Origin: Paraphysomonas bandaiensis
Taxonomy: Eukaryota > Chrysophyceae
Direction of reading: 5' to 3'
DNA: 64,000 nt
NCBI GenBank assembly: GCA_965644295.1
Contig: CBFFRP010000119.1
Span: 229,758 to 293,757 of the forward strand
Part shown: positions 22,209 through 32,788 of the stretch, one piece after another
Position numbering within the stretch: the first letter of the stretch is position 1
Layout: the number at the start of each line of letters is the position of its first letter
Position numbers and translations under genes: made by a program
The notes under the pieces: generated by a model
The model's database searches: none
Seen by the model: only the letters and a program-made list of their open reading frames with translations
Told to the model about the DNA's origin: nothing

Positions 22209-24839
22209 TTATACAACTCTTGTTGTCTTATACAGAAGTCCATCCTCATCATCAATATGATACGTTCCTTCTAAGCTGACATAGTCGGATGCAAGCTTGG
22301 GTCTAGCGGCCTCCCGCACTCGAAGAGCATCAATCTCTGCGAAATACTTCTCTGATCGTGATGGCGTTGACTCATCAGTCAATATATGGACTGTAGTCAC
22401 CACCTTGTTTGATTCAGGAAGATATACATGGTATCCTACCTTCTCATCAGAGTAACCCATTAAATATCCAACTAGAGCCTTATCCTCCCAATCCTTTCGT
22501 CGATCCGCCTTCGGTGAAAGAACATAAGTTCGACACCCCCATACCCTAAGATATCTCAAATTTGGAGGCTCACCCGTTAGAAACTCTATAGGAGACATAT
22601 ACCCTTTATCTGTTTTCGTTGGCAATCGAATCAAAATATATCTGGCTGCCATGTATGCATCCAGCCAAAATTGCGGTGGCAGTCCAGATTGGATTAGCAT
22701 TGCAAGAGTCATCTCTCCAGCAGTTCTGAACTTCCTCTCCTCTATGGCATTCATTTCTGGAGAGTCTGTTGAGCTCCACGTATGTTGATAGCACTCTTGT
22801 GTCCTAAGATACTGACGCAGCTCTTCACTGATTAACTCTCTTGCACCATCTGCATGATAGTGCTCCATCTTGAGCTTGTACCTTCTAACATCTCCTCTAA
22901 ATAGCTCTTTGAAGACTTCTAAGACCGCTTCCCCAGTTCTGTGGACTAAACCCGTCGCCCAGAACATTTTGCTGGCATGATGCGTTATCTTTAACACATA
23001 CCTCTCACCTCCTCTAGCAGGACAATTTAAGTACACAGCGATATCTGCTGAAAAATTCGGTCTAACGGAATTCTCGTCCTTCGTTCGGAAGCTGACTCGG
23101 GTTATCTTAGACCTGGCACACACATCACACAAACACTGATTTTTGTGTACCTTGGCTGTGAGGTGTTTCCGTTTCAACCCTGTACCCATGATGAGCATCC
23201 TCTTATGTGCCTCTACTAAAGCATGTTTGTTGAAGTGACCCGCTCTCCGATGCAGCAACTCCAGCTCGTCCTCACCAGTCCTATCGCTAAGATTTACTTC
23301 ACAATTACTCGGTGTAGACACATCTGGAAGCTCCAACAGCTGCTGAGTTGGAACTGCAGTCATTCCATTCTTCATGGGTCCCTCCAGTACCAGCTCACCG
23401 GTATTACAGTCATAAATTTGGATCCCATACCACACCGTGAATCGATAGCCCATTTCGTTCAGCTTACGTCCGGAGCACAGGCATCGATTGATCTGATCTG
23501 AAATTTCTATGTCTCTCCATGCTCCACGGGAACCCACACTTGTGATATGAATCTCTGATCCCTTCTTAGATCCGTTTATCACCTTTGATGTATTCATATG
23601 AGTGTCAAGCATGGTCACATCATTCATCAAGAACATTGATGATGAACAGCAGGTGTCAATATATGTATAATGCATGTCATCATTTACACTACATATATTC
23701 GTTTCATGTATATTGCATGACAATTTCATAACATCCTCGATCATATTAGCTTCATCTTCATCAGAGAAATCTGCTGGTTCTCCACGCCGTATATTCTCTA
23801 CTGTCAGCAGCCTTTTGTCCGGCTTCCTACCATGATTCTTCCCTTTCTCTCCTCTTCTAGAATGCTTTTTCTTCGTCGTTGGACAATCAGCAGCAAGATG
23901 TTCCAGAGACTTGCAATTTCTGCATCCCGTGTATTCAGCACTTCCAGGACGCTGCCCTGATATCTCTCCATCCTTCTTCCTCTGCTTCCTCCTGCACTGT
24001 TCAGTTGAATGGCTATGAGGAATTCCTTCTTTCCTGCAATATCTACAGTTGCCCTTCTTACGCTTATCCCGTTCCGTTCGAGACCGTTTGCTCTTTTCAA
24101 TGAAGTTCAGCTCCTCCACCTTCTTGCGTTTCCGCTCTAACGCAATCCTTCCAGGAATGGTATCATCATACCGTTCTATCTTCCTTGATAATGTTGCATA
24201 ATCAACATCATCAGGCATCAAATACAAAGCAACATTCAGAGGAGCATATTCTTCATTCAACAGACCTTCTCGTAACCGTGTTATTTTTGAGAGCTCCGAT
24301 ATATCCTGCTGCTGCTCCTGTAGCTCTTTCAGCAGTATTTCAAACCGTATTATATAGTCCTTCGCAGTCTCCTCCGGACGCATACGGAAAGAGCCATACT
24401 GAGTCAACAGCTCACTGATCTTGTTTTGCTTTCCTCCAGCAAAGCACTTCTTCAACTCATCAATCATAATATGCGCCTTAAACCTGTTGCTTCCACTTCC
24501 ATCAGCCTTGAACCCTTTATGTAGAAGATGGAATTTCTGAAGCGCCTTCGAAGATGATTGCACTGCCTCTCTGCAGTACGAATACGCTATGGCATTCGCC
24601 TTCCAGTACTTCTTCACAGCCTGTCTGTAAGACTTCTCCTCCATTAACGTGAGTGGCTGTTCCCCGAAGTCGCTTTCCTTCGGTGGTGGCTCCACCGCTA
24701 CTTCACTTTGCTCTTTCCTCATGAGGAATGTTTCGAAGTCCTCAATCCATTGTTCAACATTGCTCTCATTAAACTGTGGCACTACTCCTCTATCCTCCTT
24801 CTCTCCTCCTCGCTCGCTACCATGTTGAGAAACGCTCAT
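22209..24839 (-). CDS. Copia gag-protease-integrase ORF
   Basis: 876 codons. The N-terminal gag region has a helical WIEDFETFL start and a retrotransposon-gag core. A zinc knuckle C-x2-C-x4-H-x4-C lies at residues 306-319, preceded by another Cys/His cluster (265-282). The aspartic protease site appears as YIDTCCSSSM with D395, unusual in lacking the Gly/Ala after Asp-Ser/Thr. Then follow the pre-integrase HHCC motif (LLHRRAGH ... CLCDVC) and the integrase core with acidic residues in SADI, HADGAREL and MNAIEERKF. A copia-type WGC block follows. The ORF crosses the primer-binding site in frame. It ends at TAA 22209-22211 while coding continues in the same frame. Confidence 0.93.
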   Translation of the reverse strand: MSVSQHGSERGGEKEDRGVVPQFNESNVEQWIEDFETFLMRKEQSEVAVEPPPKESDFGEQPLTLMEEKSYRQAVKKYWKANAIAYSYCREAVQSSSKALQKFHLLHKGFKADGSGSNRFKAHIMIDELKKCFAGGKQNKISELLTQYGSFRMRPEETAKDYIIRFEILLKELQEQQQDISELSKITRLREGLLNEEYAPLNVALYLMPDDVDYATLSRKIERYDDTIPGRIALERKRKKVEELNFIEKSKRSRTERDKRKKGNCRYCRKEGIPHSHSTEQCRRKQRKKDGEISGQRPGSAEYTGCRNCKSLEHLAADCPTTKKKHSRRGEKGKNHGRKPDKRLLTVENIRRGEPADFSDEDEANMIEDVMKLSCNIHETNICSVNDDMHYTYIDTCCSSSMFLMNDVTMLDTHMNTSKVINGSKKGSEIHITSVGSRGAWRDIEISDQINRCLCSGRKLNEMGYRFTVWYGIQIYDCNTGELVLEGPMKNGMTAVPTQQLLELPDVSTPSNCEVNLSDRTGEDELELLHRRAGHFNKHALVEAHKRMLIMGTGLKRKHLTAKVHKNQCLCDVCARSKITRVSFRTKDENSVRPNFSADIAVYLNCPARGGERYVLKITHHASKMFWATGLVHRTGEAVLEVFKELFRGDVRRYKLKMEHYHADGARELISEELRQYLRTQECYQHTWSSTDSPEMNAIEERKFRTAGEMTLAMLIQSGLPPQFWLDAYMAARYILIRLPTKTDKGYMSPIEFLTGEPPNLRYLRVWGCRTYVLSPKADRRKDWEDKALVGYLMGYSDEKVGYHVYLPESNKVVTTVHILTDESTPSRSEKYFAEIDALRVREAARPKLASDYVSLEGTYHIDDEDGLLYKTTRVV

Positions 24840-25116
24840 TTTACACTAGATCACAGAGAGAATTTGTCGTAAGACTAGATAGATTTATTAATATCGTTTA
24901 CACGAAGTTGTGATAACCAACACTAACTCATTATAATCCCTGCATAATATCCTACATATGCGAACCTCTCGTTACTGAACATATCTTGAACGATCAAACT
25001 ATTTCAGTTTCTCAATATCATCACAGCATTTGTACATCACTATATTTCACTGTATTCTCGTACATTGTCTTGAAGTGACATACTGAATATACTAGAATAA
25101 GATCCATATTCTAATA
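24823..25116 (-). repeat. Copia 5' LTR
   Basis: 294 bp, identical by eye to the other LTR. The gag start codon (24839-24837) lies 17 bases before its sense-strand end, so translation would begin inside the LTR. Confidence 0.93.
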
Positions 25117-25121
25117 GTGCT

Positions 25122-25772
25122 TATTAAAAGTTAATGAAACAGAAGCAATTAGTTGAAAAATGTATATGAAATCAACATGTATACGGCAACATCATTGTTA
25201 GCGCCTCAGGACTTTACACACAATCAGTGGGGCGTGGGGCAACATACAGAAAAGTTCGTAATTATAGCAGCTAAATTAACGACTACGTAAATAAAGCTTT
25301 AGTAGTTACCAGAGATATTATAATAAAAACTGCCAGTATGACACTATCTCTCTCATGGTATTAATAGTATTGATAGAACGCTAACTTACAATAGTATTGC
25401 AATATATTGTTTCCTAGCCCTGATTAATCTATCCTTCTTATAAAATAAAGTGTACCACTTACACATAAATATGAGTATAAGTGGGGTTAATTATTGCTAG
25501 CTCGTTGGTTATTAGCGTACTTTCAATTGACTACGCATCCACTACGAAGAATGTGTGGATCTACGCTATCATCATTCAGTGTATTACACGAAAAAACAAT
25601 GTACCAAAGGTACCCCTACAAATCTTCCATTATCCTTTCGAATCATGCACGATTTAAATCACAATTAATTTTAAGTATTTGACAATAGCGTACCAAGCAT
25701 CGAACTATCTTAACGCTCTAAATAGTTTCAACGTCACGACTTAGCAGTGTTGCTATATGACCAATTCGATCT
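25122..25772. other. AT-rich spacer
   Basis: Between the copia insertion and the kinase 3' end. No gene or repeat recognised. Confidence 0.4.
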
Positions 25773-26865
25773 CTATGCGGCGGTCATCCAGGGATGCCTT
25801 CTAATAGCATCAATGGTAAGCCTCTGGGATGGTGTAACCGCAAGCATCCTTTGTAGCAAGTCCATCGCTTCCTCAGATATATGAATATTCCACTGCAAGA
25901 GCATATTTCTCAGTTCTCCGTCCCGGATCATCCTGAACCTAGAATCCAGGGGAGAAGCAGTCTCCACGGGTGGAACGCCAGTGAGCAAGATGAAGAGAAT
26001 CACTCCTGCAGCCCACATATCAACCAGTAGACCGTTAAATGGGTACTTATTTTCTAGCACTTCGGGTGAAATGTAGTTCTTCTTTCCGCAAGGACCTTGT
26101 GGATTAATGAGGAGGACTTTATCATTCTCGGCAAGTCGGGGCAGCCGGAGACACATGCCCATGTCGATTATGATACACTGCATATCGTGACTGAGGAGTA
26201 AGTTTTCTAGAGACATATCTCTATGGCAGACGCCAATGCTTTGTAAGTGCTCTAGTCCATCCAAAACCTGACTAAAAAGATGTCTTGCTTGTGGTTCAGA
26301 CATCACACCGTTATTGTCAATGTACTCGTAGACCTCCCCACCATTGCAGAATCTCATAATTGAGAAGAAGTGTGTATTATCCTCTATACAACATATCTGT
26401 CCCATTATATTAGGGTGGCTATTACCAACAAATTGTAAGGCAGCCATTTCCTGTGAACAACGAATTGTGAGTGGGGTAAAATTCATTCGCAAGCAATACC
26501 TTCATCGGATCTTCTTGAGTTCTACCAGATAGTTGTCTAAGTCTATCCTTAGATATTATTTTAACAGCGACTAAATCTGATGTTCTCTTATAAATTTGGC
26601 TATTTTCGATTCTCTCTAAGGTGCACCCACAGTGCACAGCGCCGTATATTGCATCTCTTATTCTTCTACCCAACTCATATACATGGGACGAAGATATGAC
26701 ACAGACGCGATCCGCAACCACTCCGCTATTGTCTTGTACCCTTAAACGCTGGACACCACCAGGAATGATCACTGGATCTGGAAACGGTAGTGGGAGTGCA
26801 ATAGGTTCGCCATAATGGTCACCGACTATCTGAATCTCTTCACCCTGACCCGTAATGAACTCCAT
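25773..26865 (-). CDS. Serine/threonine protein kinase with atypical motifs
   Basis: Minus-strand exons 26865-26500 and 26450-25773 (intron 49 nt, phase 0); 347 aa. An N-terminal extension of about 60 residues precedes the kinase fold. The ATP-binding lysine is K102 in LVAVKII. The glycine-rich loop is poor (RDAIYGAVHCG has lost its first glycines). The catalytic loop is CHRDMSLEN with D200 and N205. The metal-binding motif is DMG at 218-220 instead of DFG. Later YISPEVL, VDMWAAGVILFILLTG and RLTIDAIRRHPW are standard and CAMK-like. Likely catalytically competent by its Lys, Asp, Asn and Asp residues, though this is inference. Upstream, GTATAC occurs at 27252-27257. Confidence 0.88.
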
Positions 26866-27400
26866 TACGTACAGTTAGACTACTAATGAGCAGTCATACA
26901 AAAACAAAGCAAGCAGTGGATTGTATGTATATGGTCATCACCTAAGTGGGGTATAAGTCTCAAATTAATGGTGTTTGCTATTAATTGCCTTGCAATGCAT
27001 CACGCTGTCGGTATGGAGCTACACGTACAATACATACACAATACAGCAGCAGTCAATGAGATGTCTGCAATAAAAAAAACATCCATCCAGCAAGGCTCCG
27101 CACACACCTCCACACTTCCCTTTATATTCGTTTCCCTCTAGAATGAACGCAAAAAAAACGGAAATCTAGAAATATGACCCCACAACTTTATCAACAAAAT
27201 CCTAGTTTTTATAGCTATACACTCTGCTGTATGTCACTGCCGTGGTTCTCTGTATACTCCATATCGTGTACATAAGGCTCTAGAATACAAAAAAGGATGG
27301 ACCTGCTGATGGTCATGTCATATCTAGTTTCCTGGTTTTGTCAAAATGATCCACGCACTGGCTGATGATCCATGGCATGCAATGCATATAACAGATGATG
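26866..27400. other. Kinase upstream region
   Basis: No gene recognised; several A-tracts (27073-27080, 27150-27157) and a GTATAC at 27252. Runs into the minisatellite. Confidence 0.4.
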
Positions 27401-28320
27401 CATAGATACTGCAGATGATAGATACTGCAGATGACAGATACTGCAGATGATAGATACTGCAGATGATAGATACTGCAGATGATAGATATTGCAGATAATA
27501 GGTATTGCAGATGATAGATACTGCAGATGATAGATACTGCAATGATAGATACAGCAATGATAGATACTGCAATGATAGATACTGCAATGATAGATACTGC
27601 AATGATAGATACTGCAATGCTAGATACTGCAATGATAGGTATTGCAGATGATAGATACTGCAGATGATAGATACTGCAGATGATAGATATTGCAGATGAT
27701 AGGTATTGCAGATGATAGATACTGCAATGATAGATACAGCAATGATAGATACTGCAATGATAGATACTGCAATGCTAGATACTGCAATGATAGGTATTGC
27801 AGATGATAGATACTGCAGATGATAGATACTGCAGATGATAGATATTGCAGATGATAGGTATTGCAGATGATAGATACTGCAGATGATAGATACTGCAGAT
27901 GATAGATATTGCAGATGATAGGTATTGCAGATGATAGATACTGCAGATGATAGATACTGCAATGATAGATACAGCAATGATAGATACAGCAATGATAGAT
28001 ACTGCAATGCTAGATACTGCAATGATAGGTATTGCAGATGATAGATACTGCAGATGATAGATACTGCAGATGATAGATACTGCAATGATAGATACTGCAG
28101 ATGATAGGTATTGCAGATGATAGGTATTGCAGATGATAGATACTGCAGATGATAGATACTGCAGATGATAGGTATTGCAATGATAGATACTGCAGATGAT
28201 AGGTATTGCAGATGATAGGTATTGCAGATGATAGATACTGCAGATGATAGATACTGCAATGATAGATACAGCAATGATAGATACTGCAATGATAGATACA
28301 GCAATGATAGATACTGCAGA
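27401..28320. repeat. Minisatellite of 15/16-bp units with higher-order structure
   Basis: About 60 copies of a 16-bp unit (AGATGATAGATACTGC) and a 15-bp unit (AATGATAGATACTGC), with GATATTGC, GGTATTGC and ACAGC variants. Variants are ordered: the block AATGCTAGATACTGC followed by AATGATAGGTATTGC recurs at 27616, 27771 and 28006, spaced 155 and 235 bp, showing larger duplications. The long open frame on the minus strand is a by-product of the unit and not a gene. Confidence 0.9.
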
Positions 28321-28432
28321 TGAACATTTTTGTCTTTGAGTGGGCAGAACAATACTTGCTGACTATATAATATTATGTGGCTCAGGTTTGTTTCCCAGAA
28401 AAATCTCCGAAAAGGTGAGATTAATGACATTT
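28321..28432 (-). repeat. Fragment of element R1
   Basis: The reverse complement matches the part of the nested element near 6030-6150, including CACCTTTTCG, a GGGAAAC block and GTTCTGCCCACTCA. It directly borders the minisatellite, so the array probably grew inside or beside an R1 copy. Confidence 0.55.
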
Positions 28433-28816
28433 ATCTCTTACCTAGATTAATAAATTAGATAGAAATGGTGCAGTCCGAAAAGTAGTGTGTAAAGTATAAT
28501 TCCAGTTTTGGTAAAGGGAGCAATCTTAGATACAGAGATATCAGAGAGTTGACTATATGTTATATACCTATTATCGTTGGGATAAACTTAATGTAACTTC
28601 CTGTTAACATACACTTGACAATAATATAAGTAAACTTTGCTAGTTCTGAATACGACTACGAAAGCAAGTACTGGAATGATGGATTATAGAGAAATAATGA
28701 AATAAACCTCCAGAGTAACAGAGTAATACAGGAACATCAATTGATTTACATATATCAATACGCCATGTTATAGAAACCACTTATCATCAATAATAAAGCA
28801 ATAATATGCAATGCAA
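28433..28816. other. AT-rich spacer
   Basis: Nothing recognised between the repeat fragment and the 3' end of the CFAP69-like gene. Confidence 0.4.
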
Positions 28817-31800
28817 CTACAAGGTTTGCGAGCCTTTTCGTCCCGATTTTCTCTTGAGGTATTCGGATTTAATCTGCTGTTGTTTTTGCTGAATTATGTG
28901 ATTAAAGAATATGTCCTCCTCCGACTGCTTCTCTTTTTTACGTACAACACTTAATTCCATCTGTTCGAATTGAATTGCCCGAGAGGCCGCAAATACTCTC
29001 TCACGAAGGTCCTCCACAAGATTCGCATCAGCATCAACAATGGAAACACCCTCCTCCTCTAATTCTTGGGTAATGACCTGCCACCATTCCCCTTCCCGTA
29101 AAGTATCGTACCGCATGGCAATGGATATGACTTGTCTGTCGGTTGGGGAAAGGTTCTGGTCTGACATGTCTTCAGGACTGATTACAATCGGTTGCGTATC
29201 AGCGCCCATGGATGACAATGAACGTAGAAAACTTCTCACTTCCTTTTTCTGTTTAACATCATTATCGAGAACAACTTCGTCCTCGAGGTATGTGTCTTCC
29301 AGGGGTTGAACAAGAGAGTCGACCACTGGAATCTCCAAAAAGCCAAGGGATTGCAGAATAGCAGCAATAACACCACGCAGGTCGCTATCAAGAGCCTTCA
29401 TCCTAACTTGCTGTTGAATACGGCTACTTGATGACTGGCGTGCTGCTATAATGGCAGTATTGAGTTTCGTAACAGCTGAAGATTTATGTTCAGTAGGCGA
29501 TCCCATTTCCTTGGTATCTAAGAGAACTCCTTCCTCGGGGATCATAGGCCAAGAATGATTGCCAAGCCCGTTCCATATGTTGCACAGCACACCATCGGCG
29601 CCACGAATACTACCGATGCGTACTTCTTCATCCATCCAACAGTGTGCTAGCAGTTGCCCGATGGAGCGCATTGTTTTGTAACTACGCCATGCGTAAGCGA
29701 AAGAAACTAATCGCCGGTTGTCAAAAAGATCAGAGAGAACCCGGAGCACCATGCTACGTAATATAAAAGAAGACACCTCCAACATATCAAAAAGGGCATC
29801 AACGCCTTCTTTTTGAGCAAACAAAGCTTCATTAGTTTGATTTCCTACTATGGATTTCCAGATGCAGGAAAGTACTGAAATGGCGAAGACGTTCATCTCA
29901 CCACCGCTGTCTTCGTTAGTAGATGGTGCCTCACCCTCATCTCCAAAGGTGACCATCTTCACATTAGCCTGTTTACCAACGTTAGGAGGGCGGCGGTCTG
30001 TAAATTGTCGCAGAGCCTGAACAAGTGGTCCTATGCCTTTCACCTCACGTAGCTGTCGTTGACACTCAGTGCTTTTGCACATTACACCTATCATTCTCGC
30101 GGATTGTGCACGGGCAGAATTATCATCACTAGTTTCAAAAAAATGCAGAAATATACGTATAGCCTCGAGGTTTTCTAACCGCTGGTTAACAACGTTAGAT
30201 GTCATGAGACACCTATTAAGAAGTAAAAAAGTGTGATAGACAAGGCTGCGATGATCTGAAGTTTGAGAGTGGGAATACTTGCAAAGTACAGCTAAGGCAC
30301 GCGCTGGCCCCTGTACCCGTATGAACTCCCCCATCATTCGATGCGCATTGCCAGCTAGAATCGACATGGCCAGCACCTGAATCTCCTGTAATTGCATCAG
30401 GGGTAGAGCATCGACGATATCCCCTGCACCCTTTCCCTTTTCCTCATCTAGTGAGACTACGGATGCACTGTCGAGGTCCTCACTCGGTGCGGTGCTAAGC
30501 AGAGTGCTATCCAGTGCATCCTCCGCACTGCCATCATCCAGAGAGTTTTGTTCAAGGTACAAGAACAACACAGACATAAAAGGCGAAGACGCAATACAAG
30601 TTATGATATCTGGGTCATTGCTCATCAGCAGGTCGCCTATCAGAAGCCATAGTTCTCGCTTAAGCTGCATATCAATCCCAGTTAACGTTGAGAAATTTCG
30701 AAGTTTAGGAATCGGCTGGGAGTAGAAAGACCAGCCCTTCCGGCCTGCGTCTCCAACCGTTGCAAACGTGACCACATCATTCAAGAGGCCTGAGTTGATG
30801 AAGTGCGGGACAGATGCAGGGAAATTCACGAATAGCGTCAATATGATCACTATTTCGTTTCTCACTTCTTTGTCCGATTGCCTATATCCGTTGAAAATAA
30901 GCTTGCGCAGTACACTTCGCAGAGTGATTATGGCAGGCTTGAAGTCTATGATGTTAGCACTGTCGAGGTTTTGAGCACCGGACGCGGTCATGGTTGTCAC
31001 GTAGCATTCTAGACAGTTCCAAAGGAGCTCAATAGACCGCGAAATGTGAAAGTGATCCGGTCGGGCAGTCATAGACTCTTCACGTAGAGATATAATCATC
31101 GCATTACAGAGATAGCCATGATGACACATGATAGATGCACTGGCAGCATCGACAGAAAGGTCTAAACACAGATCCAGCAACAGTTTACCGTAATCGAGGG
31201 TGTCCGAGGCTGACGTCCTTAAAAGTTCCAGTGTTGCCATGTCACCACTGTCATTTATACTGTTCGCGCTGGAGTCATCGTCTGGTTTATCCTCGTCGCT
31301 GTCTGGCCGTTGTTTCCTCCGACGAGTACTCATAGCCGCAGCCAACTGACTAGTGATTTCCCTGAGCTCCTCCATCTTAGAAGCATAGTCGGTGAAAGCA
31401 CCATGCAGTCCAGCAGCAATCACTTCAACCGCACCACTCTCGCGAATTAAGTTCTGAATGTAGATCGTATCTGTAACTTGACATGCTGTTTCCTTAGGAG
31501 AAGTCTGGGGAATATCTTCTTTAAGCATTGCAGGATCGATACCACCATTCGCAATGCAACGAAAAGTCTTCACACATATATGTCGGGTAGAGAGATTTCC
31601 GATACTAATAAATTCCACCAATTTGGCATAAAATGCTTTGATTCTCTCAATACCGGTTGACCTTAGCCTTTCATTTGCCTTTGATTCCAGAAGAGCCTAT
31701 GATATGTAGGTCAGTGAGCAACATACTGTGACGAAGAGCACTTACCTTTGAGCACAGTTCCAGCACAGACACAAGAACAGGTTCAAACATATCAGGGTGT

Positions 31801-32061
31801 GAGTCAAGGCGTTCTCTCAAAACATCAAGCAGTACAATCACATGATTGAGGTCTTTAATGAATAATCTACATTCAAAGCATGAGAATATTCGACACAGTG
31901 AGGTTTGCGTACCCGTCATCAAACATTCGGCGCCATTTCTCAAACGCAAGCACGTGTCGATCGACATTATGTTTCGTATGCTCATGACATAAAGTGTGGA
32001 TAAGGCTTTCATAGTACTCATCATTCTTCCCGGCGATATCAGAAGTGGCGGTGTACTTCAT
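28817..32061 (-). CDS. CFAP69: CFAP69-like axonemal protein
   Basis: Minus-strand exons 32061-31913, 31866-31746, 31696-28817; introns of 46 and 49 nt; 1049 aa. Long, all-helical, armadillo-like sequence, with leucine-rich repeats of helices such as LLWNCLECYVTTM, VRNEIVIILTLFVNFPASV and RAQSARMIGVMCKS, broken by acidic/serine linkers. Near the C-terminus it has WWQVITQELEEEGVSIVDADA and a basic helical tail (IIQQKQQQIKSEYLKRK). This layout fits CFAP69, a ciliary central-pair protein (human form 941 aa). The assignment rests on the overall pattern and the C-terminal block; another ARM-repeat cilia protein is the alternative. Divergent from the PH/coiled-coil gene. Confidence 0.6.
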
Positions 32062-32788
32062 GTTATATCAGTCTCTTCAGGCTACAGTAAAATATATATA
32101 TATTAAAGGCAGCAAAGCTGCTCAACAATGCTATATATAAGCTCTGTCTACCTGATCGTCTAAATTCTCAAAGTAAACGAGACACAGCAATACAATGCAT
32201 GCAATGTAACATCCAGCATGCCAGTGAGCCCAAATCATGCAGAGGCAACAGACAGACCGGCTGGGTGTGTGTGTATGTATGTATGCTCTGCTGTATGCAG
32301 GTGTGTACACATAGTGCTGTGTAACGGCAGACACCGTATGACACGAATACGGAGTGGAAATACAGGGTCCTACCAACCTGTATACCCAGTATACCCAGTA
32401 TACAGTGCCGAATACGTACCTTTAGAGATGGAGTGTGCTGCTGAAAAATCTTGATTTTTATGCGTTAAAACCCCTAAATATCCTAAAAACCATGATTTTA
32501 GTTCTGACGGTTGGGGAGTGCGGAGTGGTCGGTGGAGTCACCAACACAACTCACCAAATTCAAATTTCACATTAATAGCAGCGCTGCACGGGAGGCATAG
32601 AGGGTTGCAGAGGCTTTAGTGTGTGGATATATAACTTAAACCCAGCTCAGAGTGTTCGTCCATTGCTGTACACAGCACGTATCCCGCACCTATATATTAT
32701 ATAGTGCCATGTGTGTGCACTCGAGTGCGTAATACCCCTTCAAAACATTAATAGACTTCAGTTAGATATAGTTGAGTCTATTTCAACC
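32062..32788. promoter_or_regulatory. Divergent promoter region CFAP69/PH-coiled-coil
   Basis: 727-bp spacer with a triple GTATACCCA-type repeat near 32380-32405, a GTGTGTATGTATGTATG tract near 32265 and TATATA tracts near 32090 and 32690. Possible bidirectional promoter. Confidence 0.4.

Larger units (their letters stand above)
19604..25121 (-). mobile_element. Complete Ty1/copia LTR retrotransposon with target-site duplication
   Basis: The element proper is 19609-25116, bounded by two 294-bp LTRs that I read as identical and by the 5-bp duplication GTGCT (19604-19608 and 25117-25121). Sense is minus. Order gag, protease, integrase, reverse transcriptase, RNase H is the copia order. A primer-binding site (TGGTAGCGAGCGAG, 24822-24809) abuts the 5' LTR; its sequence would suit the 3' end of an initiator-Met-type tRNA. 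A polypurine tract (GAGTGGGAG, 19911-19903) abuts the 3' LTR. One in-frame TAA (22209-22211) divides the coding region. Identical LTRs imply a recent insertion. Confidence 0.95.

Noticed and set aside
22199-22211. Reassigned TAA codon
   Set aside because: TAA, TAG and TGA all end well-defined host genes in this window (PCNA TAA, AP-3 mu TAG, eS17 TAA, 9.7-kb regulator TGA).
27324-28430. 368-codon minus-strand frame and possible CRISPR-like array
   Set aside because: The frame follows the minisatellite unit; repeats are adjacent without unique spacers, and the setting is eukaryotic.
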